From: Phycisphaerae bacterium
GTDB taxonomy: Bacteria; Planctomycetota; Phycisphaerae; UBA1845
NCBI GenBank assembly: GCA_024102815.1
Contig: JAGFJJ010000076.1
Coordinates: forward strand, 219,376-283,375
Reading direction: 5' to 3'
Length of the DNA stretch: 64,000 bases
A program made the translations under genes and the position numbers. The notes under the pieces were generated by a model, which made no database searches, was not told the DNA's origin, and saw nothing but the letters and a program-made list of their open reading frames with translations. The stretch's first letter is position 1, and each line of letters opens with the position of its first letter. Shown one piece after another: positions 15,717 through 24,778 of this stretch.

Positions 15717-17009
15717 ATGGCCTATTTCGTTCCCGCCGAGGAGACGCTCGACGGCAATGCGCTGGCGTCGCTCCAGCGCCGGCGGCTGGGTGAACTGCTG
15801 GATCGCGTTCGACGGGACAATTTGTTCCATCGCGAGCGCCTCAGGGGTGTCTCGTTTGATCCTGCGAGTGACCCGCTCGATCGGCTGCCGTTGACGACGC
15901 GAGCCGAAATCGAGCGTGACCAGCTCGAGCACCCGCCGTACGGCTCGAACTTGAGCCATGAAGTGGTGCAGTTTGTTCGACTGCACCAGACGTCGGGAAG
16001 CGGCGGGAGGCCGTTGATCTGGCTGGACGATGCGGAATCGTGGAGTTGGTGGCGGCGGTGCTGGGGCATCATTTACCGCGCGGCCGACGTGCGGGCGGGG
16101 GACAGTTTTCTCTTCCCGTTTTCCTTCGGTCCGTTCATCGGATTCTGGGGCGCGTTCGAGTCGGCCGTGGCCTTGGGGCACAGGTCCTTACCTTGCGGGG
16201 GGATGACCACGCTTGCCCGGCTGGAGCATATGCTCAAGCACGGCGTCAGCGTGGTGTGCTGTACGCCGACCTACGGGCTGAGGATGGCGGCGGTCGCGGA
16301 GGAACACGGGCTGGACCTGGCCGGGTCGGCGGTGCGGGCGCTGATTGTCGCGGGCGAACCGGGCGGCAGCATTCCGACCGTCCGAGCCAAGCTGGAGCGT
16401 TCCTGGGGCGCCCGTGTATTTGATCACGTGGGTATGACGGAAGTCGGGCCCTGGGGCTTCGAATGTTCGGAAGCGCCGGGCACCGTGCACGTCATGGAAA
16501 CGGATTTCATCCCCGAGGTGATCGATCCCTCGAGCGGGCACGTGCTTCCCGAAGGGGAGTCCGGCGAGTTGGTTTTGACGAACCTGGGGCGCCCGGGGAG
16601 TCCGCTGATCCGTTACCGTACGGGGGACCAGGCATCGCTTCGCCGGGGTCGCTGCGCATGCGGGCGATCCTTCGCCCGCGTGGACGGTGGCATCCGCGGG
16701 CGCATCGATGATATGCTCTGGATTCGCGGCAACAACGTGTTTCCGTCGGCGATCGAATCGATCGTGCGGGAGTTCGAGGAGGTGGCCGAATTCCGCATGC
16801 GGGTGACGGAACGATCCGGTATGAATGAGCTGATTCTGGAGGTGGAAACCGGCGGCGGGGAGGGCGATGCGAGCATCCCCGGGCGACTGTGCGAGCGCAT
16901 TCGGAACCAGTTGCATTTCCAGCCGCGGGTCCAGTTGGTGGATAAGGGAACGCTGCCGCGCTTCGAACTCAAGAGCCGCAGGCTGGTGAGAGAATCCCCG
17001 ATCGCCTGA
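15717..17009 (+). CDS. Phenylacetate-CoA ligase (PaaK) family adenylate-forming enzyme
   Basis: 430 residues, the length of PaaK. The family joins carboxylic acids to CoA or another thiol through an acyl-adenylate. The phosphate-binding loop QTSGSGGRPL (91-100), the AMP motif HVGMTEVGPWGFEC (about 239-252), the YRTGD hinge motif and the PaaK-type cysteine pair RCACGRS are all present, then the C-terminal lid domain with RGRIDDMLWIRGNNVFPSAIE. A TATAAG hexamer (15704-15709) ends only seven bases before the ATG, so the mRNA may be nearly leaderless. It opens a run of same-strand genes reaching 24647, including a second, more divergent activating enzyme. Substrate unknown. Confidence 0.88.
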   Translation: MAYFVPAEETLDGNALASLQRRRLGELLDRVRRDNLFHRERLRGVSFDPASDPLDRLPLTTRAEIERDQLEHPPYGSNLSHEVVQFVRLHQTSGSGGRPLIWLDDAESWSWWRRCWGIIYRAADVRAGDSFLFPFSFGPFIGFWGAFESAVALGHRSLPCGGMTTLARLEHMLKHGVSVVCCTPTYGLRMAAVAEEHGLDLAGSAVRALIVAGEPGGSIPTVRAKLERSWGARVFDHVGMTEVGPWGFECSEAPGTVHVMETDFIPEVIDPSSGHVLPEGESGELVLTNLGRPGSPLIRYRTGDQASLRRGRCACGRSFARVDGGIRGRIDDMLWIRGNNVFPSAIESIVREFEEVAEFRMRVTERSGMNELILEVETGGGEGDASIPGRLCERIRNQLHFQPRVQLVDKGTLPRFELKSRRLVRESPIA

Positions 17010-17075
17010 CGCGCCGGAATACTTCCGATGCGACCGATTTTCCTGGGAAGACGGATGATTTTGAGGATACGAAAC

Positions 17076-19337
17076 ATGAAGCGTCATTTGGTTTGTTTTT
17101 GGATTGGCTTGGCCGTGGCGACCGCCGGTGGTGTCGCCCAAGGGCAGCCGCAGGAATGGCCGTACTGGCGCGGCCCCGAACAGAATGGGTCGACGCGCGA
17201 GACGGCCGTGGTCACTTCCTGGTCGACGGACGGCGAGAACCTCTTATGGAAGGTTCCCTACGGAGGTCGTTCGACGCCGATCGTCATGCATGGTCGTGTC
17301 TTCCTGATCGGACCCGTGGGGGAGGGAGAGAATCTCCAGGAGCGAATCTTCTGCCTGGACGCCGCGACCGGCGAGCTGATCTGGGAGCGACGATTCAACG
17401 TTTTCCACACCGACATCGTGGAGAATCGCGTGGGTTGGACGTCCCTCGTGGGCGATTATTCGACCGGGTACGTCTACGCTCATCTGACGGGCGGGGAACT
17501 CGTGTGCCTGAATGCCGAGGGCGAGGTCAAGTGGAAGCATTCGCTGACGGAGGAATACGGGCGGGTCAGCGGCTACGGCGGCCGCCTGATGAACCCGGTC
17601 CTCGATCAGGACCTGGTGATCGTGAGTTTTCTCAGCTCCGGCTGGGGCGACCAGGCCAAGCCGCTGCATCGCTACTTTGCGTTCCACCGTCGCACCGGCG
17701 AGCTCCGATGGGTGTCCTCGCATGGCGAACAGCCGTTGGACACCACCTATGCGACGCCGGTTGTGTCGGTGATTCAAGGTTTGCGCACGTTGGTGGCGCC
17801 CGGTGCCGACGGTCGCGTGTACGGGCTGAAAGCGAGAACCAGCGAACCACTGTGGTGGTTCAACCTGAGCAAGCGGGGTCTCAACGCCAGTGCCGTCGTC
17901 GAAGGGAATTACGTCTATGTTTCCCACAGCGAGGAGAACATCGACAACTCCGTCATGGGTCGGGTGGTGTGCATTAATGGCGTGCTGCGCGGTGACATCA
18001 CCACGAGCGGAGAGATATGGCGGCAGGACGGTATCGAGGCAGGCTACGCGTCGCCGGCCTACGCCAACGGTCGACTCTACGTTGTGGACAATCAGGCCAA
18101 TCTTCATTGCCTGGATGGTCAGACCGGAAAGAAGCACTGGGAATTCAGCCTGGGGCGCGTGGGGAAGGGATCGCCCGTCGTCACCGCAGATGGCGTGATT
18201 TACGTCGGTGAACAGAACGGCGTGTTCCACATTCTCAAGGACCAGGGCGAAACGTGCGTTTCCCTGGATCGCGAGGAGTTCTCCGGGCCCGGCGGGGCGA
18301 TCGACGAGATTTTCGGTTCGCCCGCGGTGGCCGGCGGACGCGTGTACTTCATGACCCGCTACAACACTTATTGCCTGGGCAAACCCGACCTGCGTATGCC
18401 GGAGGTGCAGATTCCGCCGATGCCGCAGGAACGCGTCGCCCAGCGGCGAACCGTGTCCGACCCGGTCGTGTGGCCGACCGATGTGACGCTCAAGCCCGGG
18501 AGCCAGGAGGAATATGCCGCCTGGCAATATTCCGGAGATACGATCCACCTGACGCGGCCGAAGGTCACGTGGGATCTTGAAGGCGTGGAGGGGACGATTT
18601 CCAGGGATGGGACCCTCAAGATCAAACCGGACGCGGGCTTTTCCGCAGGATATGTCGTCGCGCGAACGGCGACCAAACTGGAAGCAAAGGCACGCGTTCG
18701 GGTTATTCCCGATCCGCCGTTCACCATCGATTTCGAATCCATGAAAGTGGGCTCGGCGCCTCCCGGGTGGATCGCGGCATCGCGACGCGTCGAAGTCGTG
18801 GAGCGTGATGGTTCGAAAGTGCTGCGCAAGCTGGCCTCGAAGGAGAGACCCAGCCCGCCGTTCATGCGGCTGCAGACGTATTTCACGCTGCCCATCGAAG
18901 GCGGGTATACGGTCATCGCCGATGTCCTGGGGACGGAGAAGGAAAACAAGGTCATGAAGTTCCTTCCTGACATGGGCATTATCAACTCCCGGTACACGAT
19001 GTCCCTGCTGGGGGGCGATCAGGCCTTACGCATTGAATCCTGGTCGGCGGTTCCGCGCATCCGCAAGGATGTGCCCTTCCGGTGGGAAGCGGAGAAGTGG
19101 TATCGCATGAAGTTCCAGGTTGCACTGAAGGGAGACAAGGCGATCCTCCGCGGCAAAGTCTGGCCGCGGGACAGTGCCGAGCCCGAGGCATGGACCATGG
19201 AGCTGGAAGACTCGACGCCGAACCGCGAGGGCAGCGTGGGCCTGTCTGCCTATTCGAACGGGACGACGCCCAAGAGCGACGGCACGGAAGTGTACTTCGA
19301 CAACATTCAAGTTATTCCCAATGGAATGAAAAAATGA
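17076..19337 (+). CDS. Secreted PQQ-type beta-propeller protein with C-terminal jelly-roll-like domain
   Basis: 753 residues. Signal peptide at residues 1-23 (ends in AQG). Residues about 25-460 form repeated propeller blades with the pattern of aspartate-rich turns and AxTGELIWxxxF tryptophan docking motifs (CLDAATGELIWERRF, later CLDGQTGKKHWEFSL). These resemble BamB/quinoprotein blades but no PQQ ligands or dehydrogenase catalytic residues were identified. Residues about 480-753 are a different, beta-rich region resembling concanavalin-like carbohydrate-binding folds. GAGGATA precedes the ATG. The stop overlaps the start of the next propeller gene (ATGA), so the two are coupled. Confidence 0.87.
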   Translation: MKRHLVCFWIGLAVATAGGVAQGQPQEWPYWRGPEQNGSTRETAVVTSWSTDGENLLWKVPYGGRSTPIVMHGRVFLIGPVGEGENLQERIFCLDAATGELIWERRFNVFHTDIVENRVGWTSLVGDYSTGYVYAHLTGGELVCLNAEGEVKWKHSLTEEYGRVSGYGGRLMNPVLDQDLVIVSFLSSGWGDQAKPLHRYFAFHRRTGELRWVSSHGEQPLDTTYATPVVSVIQGLRTLVAPGADGRVYGLKARTSEPLWWFNLSKRGLNASAVVEGNYVYVSHSEENIDNSVMGRVVCINGVLRGDITTSGEIWRQDGIEAGYASPAYANGRLYVVDNQANLHCLDGQTGKKHWEFSLGRVGKGSPVVTADGVIYVGEQNGVFHILKDQGETCVSLDREEFSGPGGAIDEIFGSPAVAGGRVYFMTRYNTYCLGKPDLRMPEVQIPPMPQERVAQRRTVSDPVVWPTDVTLKPGSQEEYAAWQYSGDTIHLTRPKVTWDLEGVEGTISRDGTLKIKPDAGFSAGYVVARTATKLEAKARVRVIPDPPFTIDFESMKVGSAPPGWIAASRRVEVVERDGSKVLRKLASKERPSPPFMRLQTYFTLPIEGGYTVIADVLGTEKENKVMKFLPDMGIINSRYTMSLLGGDQALRIESWSAVPRIRKDVPFRWEAEKWYRMKFQVALKGDKAILRGKVWPRDSAEPEAWTMELEDSTPNREGSVGLSAYSNGTTPKSDGTEVYFDNIQVIPNGMKK

Positions 19338-20803
19338 AGAAGAACCTGATGACGGTCTTTTCGGCTCTGATCATGGTCGCCGGCGCTGGAGCGCCGGTTG
19401 CCGCCGGCGCGACGCCCGACTACGGCACAAAGAAGGGCGACTGGCCGATGTGGGGCGGCACTCCGGACCGCAACATGGTTTCGGGGGAGAAAGGCATCCC
19501 GGCCGAATGGGACGTCGAAACCGGCAAGAACATCAAATGGCGTGCCCCGCTTGGCTCGCAGACTTACGGCAACCCGGTGATCGTGGGCAACCGAATTCTT
19601 GTCGGCACGAACAACGGCGGTGAGCTACGTCCCAACATCAAGGGCGACAAGGGCGTCGTGCTGTGCCTGGATCGCGATACGGGAAAACTGGTCTGGCAGG
19701 CAACGCACGACAAACTCCCTACGGGGCGCGTGAACGACTGGCCCGAACAGGGCATCTGCTCGACCGCGTACGTGGACAATAACCGGGCCTATTACGTCAG
19801 CAACCGTGCGGAAGTCGTCTGTGCGGACATGGAAGGATTCCACGACGGGGAGAACGACGGCCCGTTCAAGGACGAGAAATACACCGAAGAGCTCGACGGG
19901 GACTTCATCTGGAAGTTCGACATGATCGAAGAGTTGGGTGTGTTTCCGCACAACCTGGCGACCTCCTCGCCCGTCGGCGGCGGTGATCTGCTCTTCGTGA
20001 TTACTTCCAACGGTGTGGACGAAGGGCACCTCGATCTGCCATCGCCGATGGCGCCGGCGTTTATCGCTCTGAACAAGAACACCGGCGAACTGGTCTGGAC
20101 GCGGAACGATCCCGGACGGAATACGCTGCACGGGCAATGGTCGTCGCCCGCCTACGGAGAAGTGAACGGCAAGCCGCAGGTGATCTTTGGCGGTGGCGAC
20201 GGGTGGGTCTACGGCGTGGAACCCAGGAAAGGCGAGCTGATCTGGAAGTTCAACCTCAACCCTCCGGGCAGTGAATGGAAATTGGGTGGTCGGGGTACCA
20301 AAAACAACATCATTTCCACGCCCGTCATCTATGATAACAAAGTATTCCTGGCGGTCGGACAGGACCCCGAGCATGGCGAAGGCCCCGGGCATTTCTATGC
20401 CATCGACGCCACCAAGACTGGAGACGTCACCGGGAGCGGGAAGATCTGGCACGTGGGAGGAGAGAATTTCAACCGCACGATCTCCACGGCCGCGATCGCC
20501 GACGGGCTGGTGTACATTTCCGATCTCAGCGGATTCCTGTATTGCCTGGATCTGGCGACCGGCAAGCAGAACTGGAAGTACGACATGCTCTCGGCCGTGT
20601 GGGGCTCGCCCTACGTTGTCGATGACAAGGTCTTCCTGGGTGACGAGGACGGAGAAGTGGTCGTGCTCAAGCACGACAAGAAGATGCAGAAGCTGGCGGT
20701 CAACGATATGGGCAATGCCGTGTACACGACGCCGGTTGCATCTCACGGTGTTCTCTATGTGACGAATCGGCGGATGCTCTTCGCAATCGAACAGGGAAAA
20801 TAG
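19334..20803 (+). CDS. Secreted PQQ-type beta-propeller protein
   Basis: 489 residues, signal peptide at residues 1-26 (cleavage near AAGA). The mature part is all propeller blades with motifs LDRDTGKLVWQ, LNKNTGELVWTR and LDLATGKQNWKYD. It is the shorter paralogue of the preceding gene, with which it shares a four-base ATGA overlap. No catalytic residues of PQQ dehydrogenases were found, so a scaffold or binding role in the periplasm is as likely as enzyme activity. The next gene starts after a 65-base gap. Confidence 0.87.
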   Translation: MKKNLMTVFSALIMVAGAGAPVAAGATPDYGTKKGDWPMWGGTPDRNMVSGEKGIPAEWDVETGKNIKWRAPLGSQTYGNPVIVGNRILVGTNNGGELRPNIKGDKGVVLCLDRDTGKLVWQATHDKLPTGRVNDWPEQGICSTAYVDNNRAYYVSNRAEVVCADMEGFHDGENDGPFKDEKYTEELDGDFIWKFDMIEELGVFPHNLATSSPVGGGDLLFVITSNGVDEGHLDLPSPMAPAFIALNKNTGELVWTRNDPGRNTLHGQWSSPAYGEVNGKPQVIFGGGDGWVYGVEPRKGELIWKFNLNPPGSEWKLGGRGTKNNIISTPVIYDNKVFLAVGQDPEHGEGPGHFYAIDATKTGDVTGSGKIWHVGGENFNRTISTAAIADGLVYISDLSGFLYCLDLATGKQNWKYDMLSAVWGSPYVVDDKVFLGDEDGEVVVLKHDKKMQKLAVNDMGNAVYTTPVASHGVLYVTNRRMLFAIEQGK

Positions 20804-20868
20804 GCTTGGCGGCGCATCTGCGCGACGAGTCGTCCGGCAAAGCGCCGATCGGCGCTGTGAGAAGCATC

Positions 20869-21984
20869 ATGTCAGTCTCAGCGCCATCGACAGACGGGGA
20901 GAGCCGTTCACCACTGGCTGATCGCGTCCGCCGGGCCAAGCAGCGTCTGGACGCCCACGTGCGGGAGACCGTCGCCTGGCATTTCGATCCTGCCACCGGA
21001 TGTCCCTTCTGGCTCGATGTCGCTTCGCGGCTGGACTGGGATCCGAGAGAGACGATTCAGTCCTACGAGGACCTTGATCGCTTCAAGTTCTTCGAGGACG
21101 AGTGGCTGCGCGGCGGCCCCGTGCGGCAATGGGTGCCCAAGGGACTGGCGGACAAGCCCGTGTTCGTCTTCGAGACCGGCGGCAGCACGGGCATTCCCAA
21201 GTCGCGGATCAACTGCGAAGACTTCCGCATCGATTACGAATTGTTCAGTGAAACGCTCTCCGACGAGGCGTTTCCCAAGGGCGCTGACTGGCTCATGCTC
21301 GGGCCTTCGGGACCGCGACGTCTGCGCCTGGCCGTGGAGCACCTCTGCCAGCATCGAGGCGGCATCTGCTTCTGCGTGGATCTGGACCCGCGCTGGGTGA
21401 CCAGGCTCATCAAGACGGGTCGGATGGAGTTGATGCACGAGTACAAGGATCACGTGGTCAACCAGGGGCTGACCATTCTGCGGGCGCACGAGAACATCCG
21501 CTGCCTGTTCACCACGCCCAAGCTCCTGGAAGCGATTTGCGAGCGTGTCTCGCTGGTCAAGGCGGGTATCAAGGGTGTGTTCTGCGGCGGAACGCAACTG
21601 ACGGCCCAGTTCCACCGCTTCGCACGTGAGGAATTGCTCGAGGGCAAGATCGATTTCGTGCCGACGTACGGGAATACGTTGATGGGTCTGGCCTGCCACA
21701 AGCCCTTCGATCCGAGCGACAATTACAGCGTGATCTACTATCCCCCCAGTCCCCGGGCAAGTATCGAGGTGGTGGACCCGGATGAGCCCGCGCGCGTGGT
21801 GGAGTACGGCGAGCTGGGCCGGGTGCGACTGACCACGCTCACGCGGGAGTTTTTCATGCCGCGTTTTCTGGAGCGCGATGAAGCGATCCGTCATCCTCCA
21901 TGCGAAGCGTACCCGTGGGATGGGGCAGGAGACGTCCGGCCGTTCTCCGGCTTCGCCGTACCGATTGTGGAGGGGGTGTATTAG
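20869..21984 (+). CDS. AMP-forming acyl-activating enzyme, PaaK/LuxE-like
   Basis: 371 residues. The AMP-binding P-loop ETGGSTGIPKS lies near residue 103. An aromatic/acid-binding core follows (GPSGPRRLRLAVEHL, FCGGTQL, VPTYGNTLMGLA). The C-terminal lid region typical of full-length PaaK is shortened, as in LuxE acyl-protein synthetases. Together with the following aldehyde dehydrogenase-family gene this recalls the LuxE-LuxC pair, in which an acyl-adenylate is passed to a reductase; this is inference from order and family, not proof. ATG 20869 was preferred over an upstream TTG at 20806 because the extra 21 residues are not conserved-looking. Confidence 0.75.
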   Translation: MSVSAPSTDGESRSPLADRVRRAKQRLDAHVRETVAWHFDPATGCPFWLDVASRLDWDPRETIQSYEDLDRFKFFEDEWLRGGPVRQWVPKGLADKPVFVFETGGSTGIPKSRINCEDFRIDYELFSETLSDEAFPKGADWLMLGPSGPRRLRLAVEHLCQHRGGICFCVDLDPRWVTRLIKTGRMELMHEYKDHVVNQGLTILRAHENIRCLFTTPKLLEAICERVSLVKAGIKGVFCGGTQLTAQFHRFAREELLEGKIDFVPTYGNTLMGLACHKPFDPSDNYSVIYYPPSPRASIEVVDPDEPARVVEYGELGRVRLTTLTREFFMPRFLERDEAIRHPPCEAYPWDGAGDVRPFSGFAVPIVEGVY

Positions 21985-22077
21985 GCCCGCTTCTTGATCG
22001 TTGGATCGCGAGTCTGTTGTCTTCCACCGAAACGCTGATCGTTCTGCCGGCTGCAACGATTCGAGGGGACACGATCG

Positions 22078-23499
22078 ATGCTTCACCTTCCCATCCTTCG
22101 CTTCGGCCAGTCTTACGAGAGCATCGACAAGGCCGAGATCGTTCATCACGCCACGGGCGAGGTCGTGGCACTGGTCAGCCAGGCGAACAGCGGGCTTATT
22201 GTCCGCGACCTGCACCGCACGGCCGATGACGTTCTGGAGCGGTTCTCCGTCGTCGAGCTCTTCGCCCTCTGTCAGCGCGCCGCCGAATTGTTTGCGAATG
22301 CAAACTTGCCATGCGGGGACAGTCAGCAGTCCTTCGATGATTACATTCGCCTGCTCTCCGCCACGACGGGCATGCCCGTCTCCTATTGCCGCAACAATGC
22401 CGAGAAGGTTCGTCGTGTGCTCGCGGAGATCGACCTGGTCGTTCGCGGACTGACGCGCGGGTTCGATCTTTCCATCCTCGATCGCGGCTATGGCGAGAAC
22501 GCCGGTTCAATGCTGAGCTACTTCCGCGCCGGGCGGCGCTTCGGCGTCGTGCTGCCGAGCAACTCGCCCGGTGTGCACTCGCTATGGATCCCGGCGATCG
22601 CCCTGAAGGCGCCGGTCGCACTCAAACCCGGCCGGGAGGAGCCGTGGACGCCGCTGCGGGTGATCGAGGCACTTTCCGCCGCCGGTGTTCCACGCGAGGC
22701 GTTCGGGTTCTATCCCACGGATCATGCCGGCTCCGGCGAGCTCTTGCGCAATGTCGATCGCGGCATGGTCTTCGGTGATACGAACACGACTCGTCCGTGG
22801 GTAAACGATCCGCGGATCGAGGTACACGGCCCGGGCTTCAGCAAGATTGTTCTTGGCGACGATACGGCCGAAGACTGGGAGAAGTATCTGGATGTGATCG
22901 AGGCGTCGATTGCCGCCAACGGCGGGCGATCCTGCATCAACGCTTCCGGCGTGTGGACTCCGCGCCATGGGTGGGAAATCGCCGAGGCGCTGGCGGAGCG
23001 GTTCGCCAAGATCGAGGCCCTTCCGGCGGAAGATCCACAGGCATCGGTGGCGGCGTTTGCCAACCCCAGGGTGGCCGAGGCGATTTCGGTGTCGATCGAC
23101 GCCGGTTTGCACGTTGAAGGTGCCATTGATGTGACACGATCCAGACGAGGGACGGATCGGCTCGTGCGCCGTGGGCGACTGGCCTGGTTGCTTCCCACCG
23201 TGGTACGCTGCGACGATCGCGAGCATCCGCTGGTCAATCGCGAGTTCCTGTTTCCGTTTGCGTCCATTGTCGAGTGCCCCACGGCGAAAATGCCCGAGGC
23301 CATCGGTCCTTCCCTGGTGGTCAGCGCGATCACTGGTGATCGGGCGCTTCAGACGGCGCTGATGAACTCCCCTAACGTCGATCGCCTCAACCTGGGGCCC
23401 ATCCCCACCATGCGCATCGCGTGGGACCAGCCGCACGAGGGTAACCTGTTCGAGTTGCTTTATCGCCAGCGTGCATTTCAGACAGAGCCCGCAGCATGA
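22078..23499 (+). CDS. Aldehyde dehydrogenase-superfamily acyl reductase (LuxC-like)
   Basis: 473 residues. The cofactor-binding segment FGVVLPSNSPGVHSLW (155-170) and the catalytic cysteine loop GGRSCINASG (Cys286) are clear; the family reduces acyl thioesters or oxidises aldehydes with NAD(P). About 125 N-terminal residues precede the cofactor domain, more like LuxC than standard aldehyde dehydrogenases. GAGGGGAC sits at the right distance before the ATG. The stop overlaps the start of the iron alcohol dehydrogenase gene (ATGA at 23496-23499), so the two are made together, giving a plausible acid-aldehyde-alcohol route with the upstream activating enzyme. Confidence 0.8.
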   Translation: MLHLPILRFGQSYESIDKAEIVHHATGEVVALVSQANSGLIVRDLHRTADDVLERFSVVELFALCQRAAELFANANLPCGDSQQSFDDYIRLLSATTGMPVSYCRNNAEKVRRVLAEIDLVVRGLTRGFDLSILDRGYGENAGSMLSYFRAGRRFGVVLPSNSPGVHSLWIPAIALKAPVALKPGREEPWTPLRVIEALSAAGVPREAFGFYPTDHAGSGELLRNVDRGMVFGDTNTTRPWVNDPRIEVHGPGFSKIVLGDDTAEDWEKYLDVIEASIAANGGRSCINASGVWTPRHGWEIAEALAERFAKIEALPAEDPQASVAAFANPRVAEAISVSIDAGLHVEGAIDVTRSRRGTDRLVRRGRLAWLLPTVVRCDDREHPLVNREFLFPFASIVECPTAKMPEAIGPSLVVSAITGDRALQTALMNSPNVDRLNLGPIPTMRIAWDQPHEGNLFELLYRQRAFQTEPAA

Positions 23500-24647
23500 C
23501 GGACAAGGGTCCATCGCTGCCGGCTGTCCTCGAGCACAGCCCCGTCCACGTCGTTTTCGGCGCCTGTGGCCTGACAAAGCTCGGCGCGCTGGCTCGCGAG
23601 GAGGGCGCGCAGCGCGTGCTGCTGGTGACGGATCCGGGCATTCGGGAAGCGGGCCACGTGGGTCGCGCCGAAGCGTCGCTGTGCGAAGCGGGCCTGGTGA
23701 CGTCCGTATTCGATCGCGTGTCCGAAAACCCTACGACTGCTCACGTTGAGAATGGCCTGGGCGCCGCCCGCGACGCCGATGTCGATTTCCTCGTCGCCCT
23801 CGGCGGGGGAAGCGCGATGGATTGCGCCAAGGGCATCAATCTGCTGCTCTCCAATGGTGGCCAGGTTGCGGAATATTGGGGCGTCGACAAGGCGGTTCGT
23901 CCGATGCGGCCGATGATCGCAATCCCGACCACGGCCGGTACAGGAAGCGAGGCGCAATCATTTGCCCTGATCAGCGATGCAACGACTCACCAGAAAATGG
24001 CTTGCGGCGATCGCCGACATCCGCGAAAGGGCGGCCTGCGGCCCCGCGTGGCGATTCTCGACCCGGAGCTCACGCGGAGCCAGCCGCCTGCTGTCGCCGC
24101 TGCCGCGGGAATCGACGCCGTAACGCACGCGTTGGAGTCGTCCGGATCGACGGCTCGGAATGACGTCTCGCGGGCTTTTTCCCGGGAAGCCTGGCGTCTG
24201 CTGGACGGGGCCTTCGAGCGGGCGATGACCAATCCCGCCGACGACGACGCACGGGCGGCCATGCTCCTCGGAGCGCATCTGGCTGGTGCAGCGATCGAGA
24301 ACGCCATGCTCGGAGCGGGCCATGCGTGCGCGAATCCGCTAACTTCGGAGTTTGGCATGACTCACGGCCGGGCTGTCGGTCTAATGCTGCCGGCGGTGGT
24401 GCGGTTCAACGCCGAACGGGGCGCGAATCCCTACGCCGATCTCTGCGACGATCCCGAGCGCCTCGCTCTGCGGCTTGAAGCCTTGCTTGATACGGCATCC
24501 ATTCCGCGCCGGCTTCGGGAGTACGGCATTCCAGAGGAATCCCTGCCGCGTCTCGCGGAACTCGCGGCCAAACAGTGGACGGCGGGGTTCAATCCTCGGC
24601 CGGCGGCGCCGAGGGATCTTCTGAGAATCTATCGCGCCGTTGCGTAG
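23496..24647 (+). CDS. Iron-containing alcohol dehydrogenase
   Basis: 383 residues, usual length. NAD-binding glycine loop ALGGGSAMDCAKG (101-113), the second signature PTTAGTGSE, and the metal-binding histidines in GIDAVTHALES, GAGHACANPL and GMTHGRAVGLMLP are present. The enzyme interconverts an alcohol and an aldehyde with NAD(P). Its start overlaps the stop of the upstream acyl reductase gene, so it likely reduces the aldehyde that enzyme makes, or supplies aldehyde in the reverse direction. Substrate unknown. Confidence 0.92.
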   Translation: MTDKGPSLPAVLEHSPVHVVFGACGLTKLGALAREEGAQRVLLVTDPGIREAGHVGRAEASLCEAGLVTSVFDRVSENPTTAHVENGLGAARDADVDFLVALGGGSAMDCAKGINLLLSNGGQVAEYWGVDKAVRPMRPMIAIPTTAGTGSEAQSFALISDATTHQKMACGDRRHPRKGGLRPRVAILDPELTRSQPPAVAAAAGIDAVTHALESSGSTARNDVSRAFSREAWRLLDGAFERAMTNPADDDARAAMLLGAHLAGAAIENAMLGAGHACANPLTSEFGMTHGRAVGLMLPAVVRFNAERGANPYADLCDDPERLALRLEALLDTASIPRRLREYGIPEESLPRLAELAAKQWTAGFNPRPAAPRDLLRIYRAVA

Positions 24648-24778
24648 GGCGTCGCCGATCAACGCAGGCGTGCGGTCCGCTTGCGTGGGTCGTCACCCGC
24701 CTCTAAGCTGACCCGCCCGGCGGCGGCTGAAGTACTTGGCCTGACGCGGTTTGCGTCACCTGGGCTGGTGTATGTTCG

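Noticed and set aside
24662..24684. Hairpin CGCAGGCG/CGCTTGCG upstream of pheS as a terminator or T-box/attenuator
   Set aside because: No T-run follows, no leader peptide rich in Phe and no T-box motif is visible.
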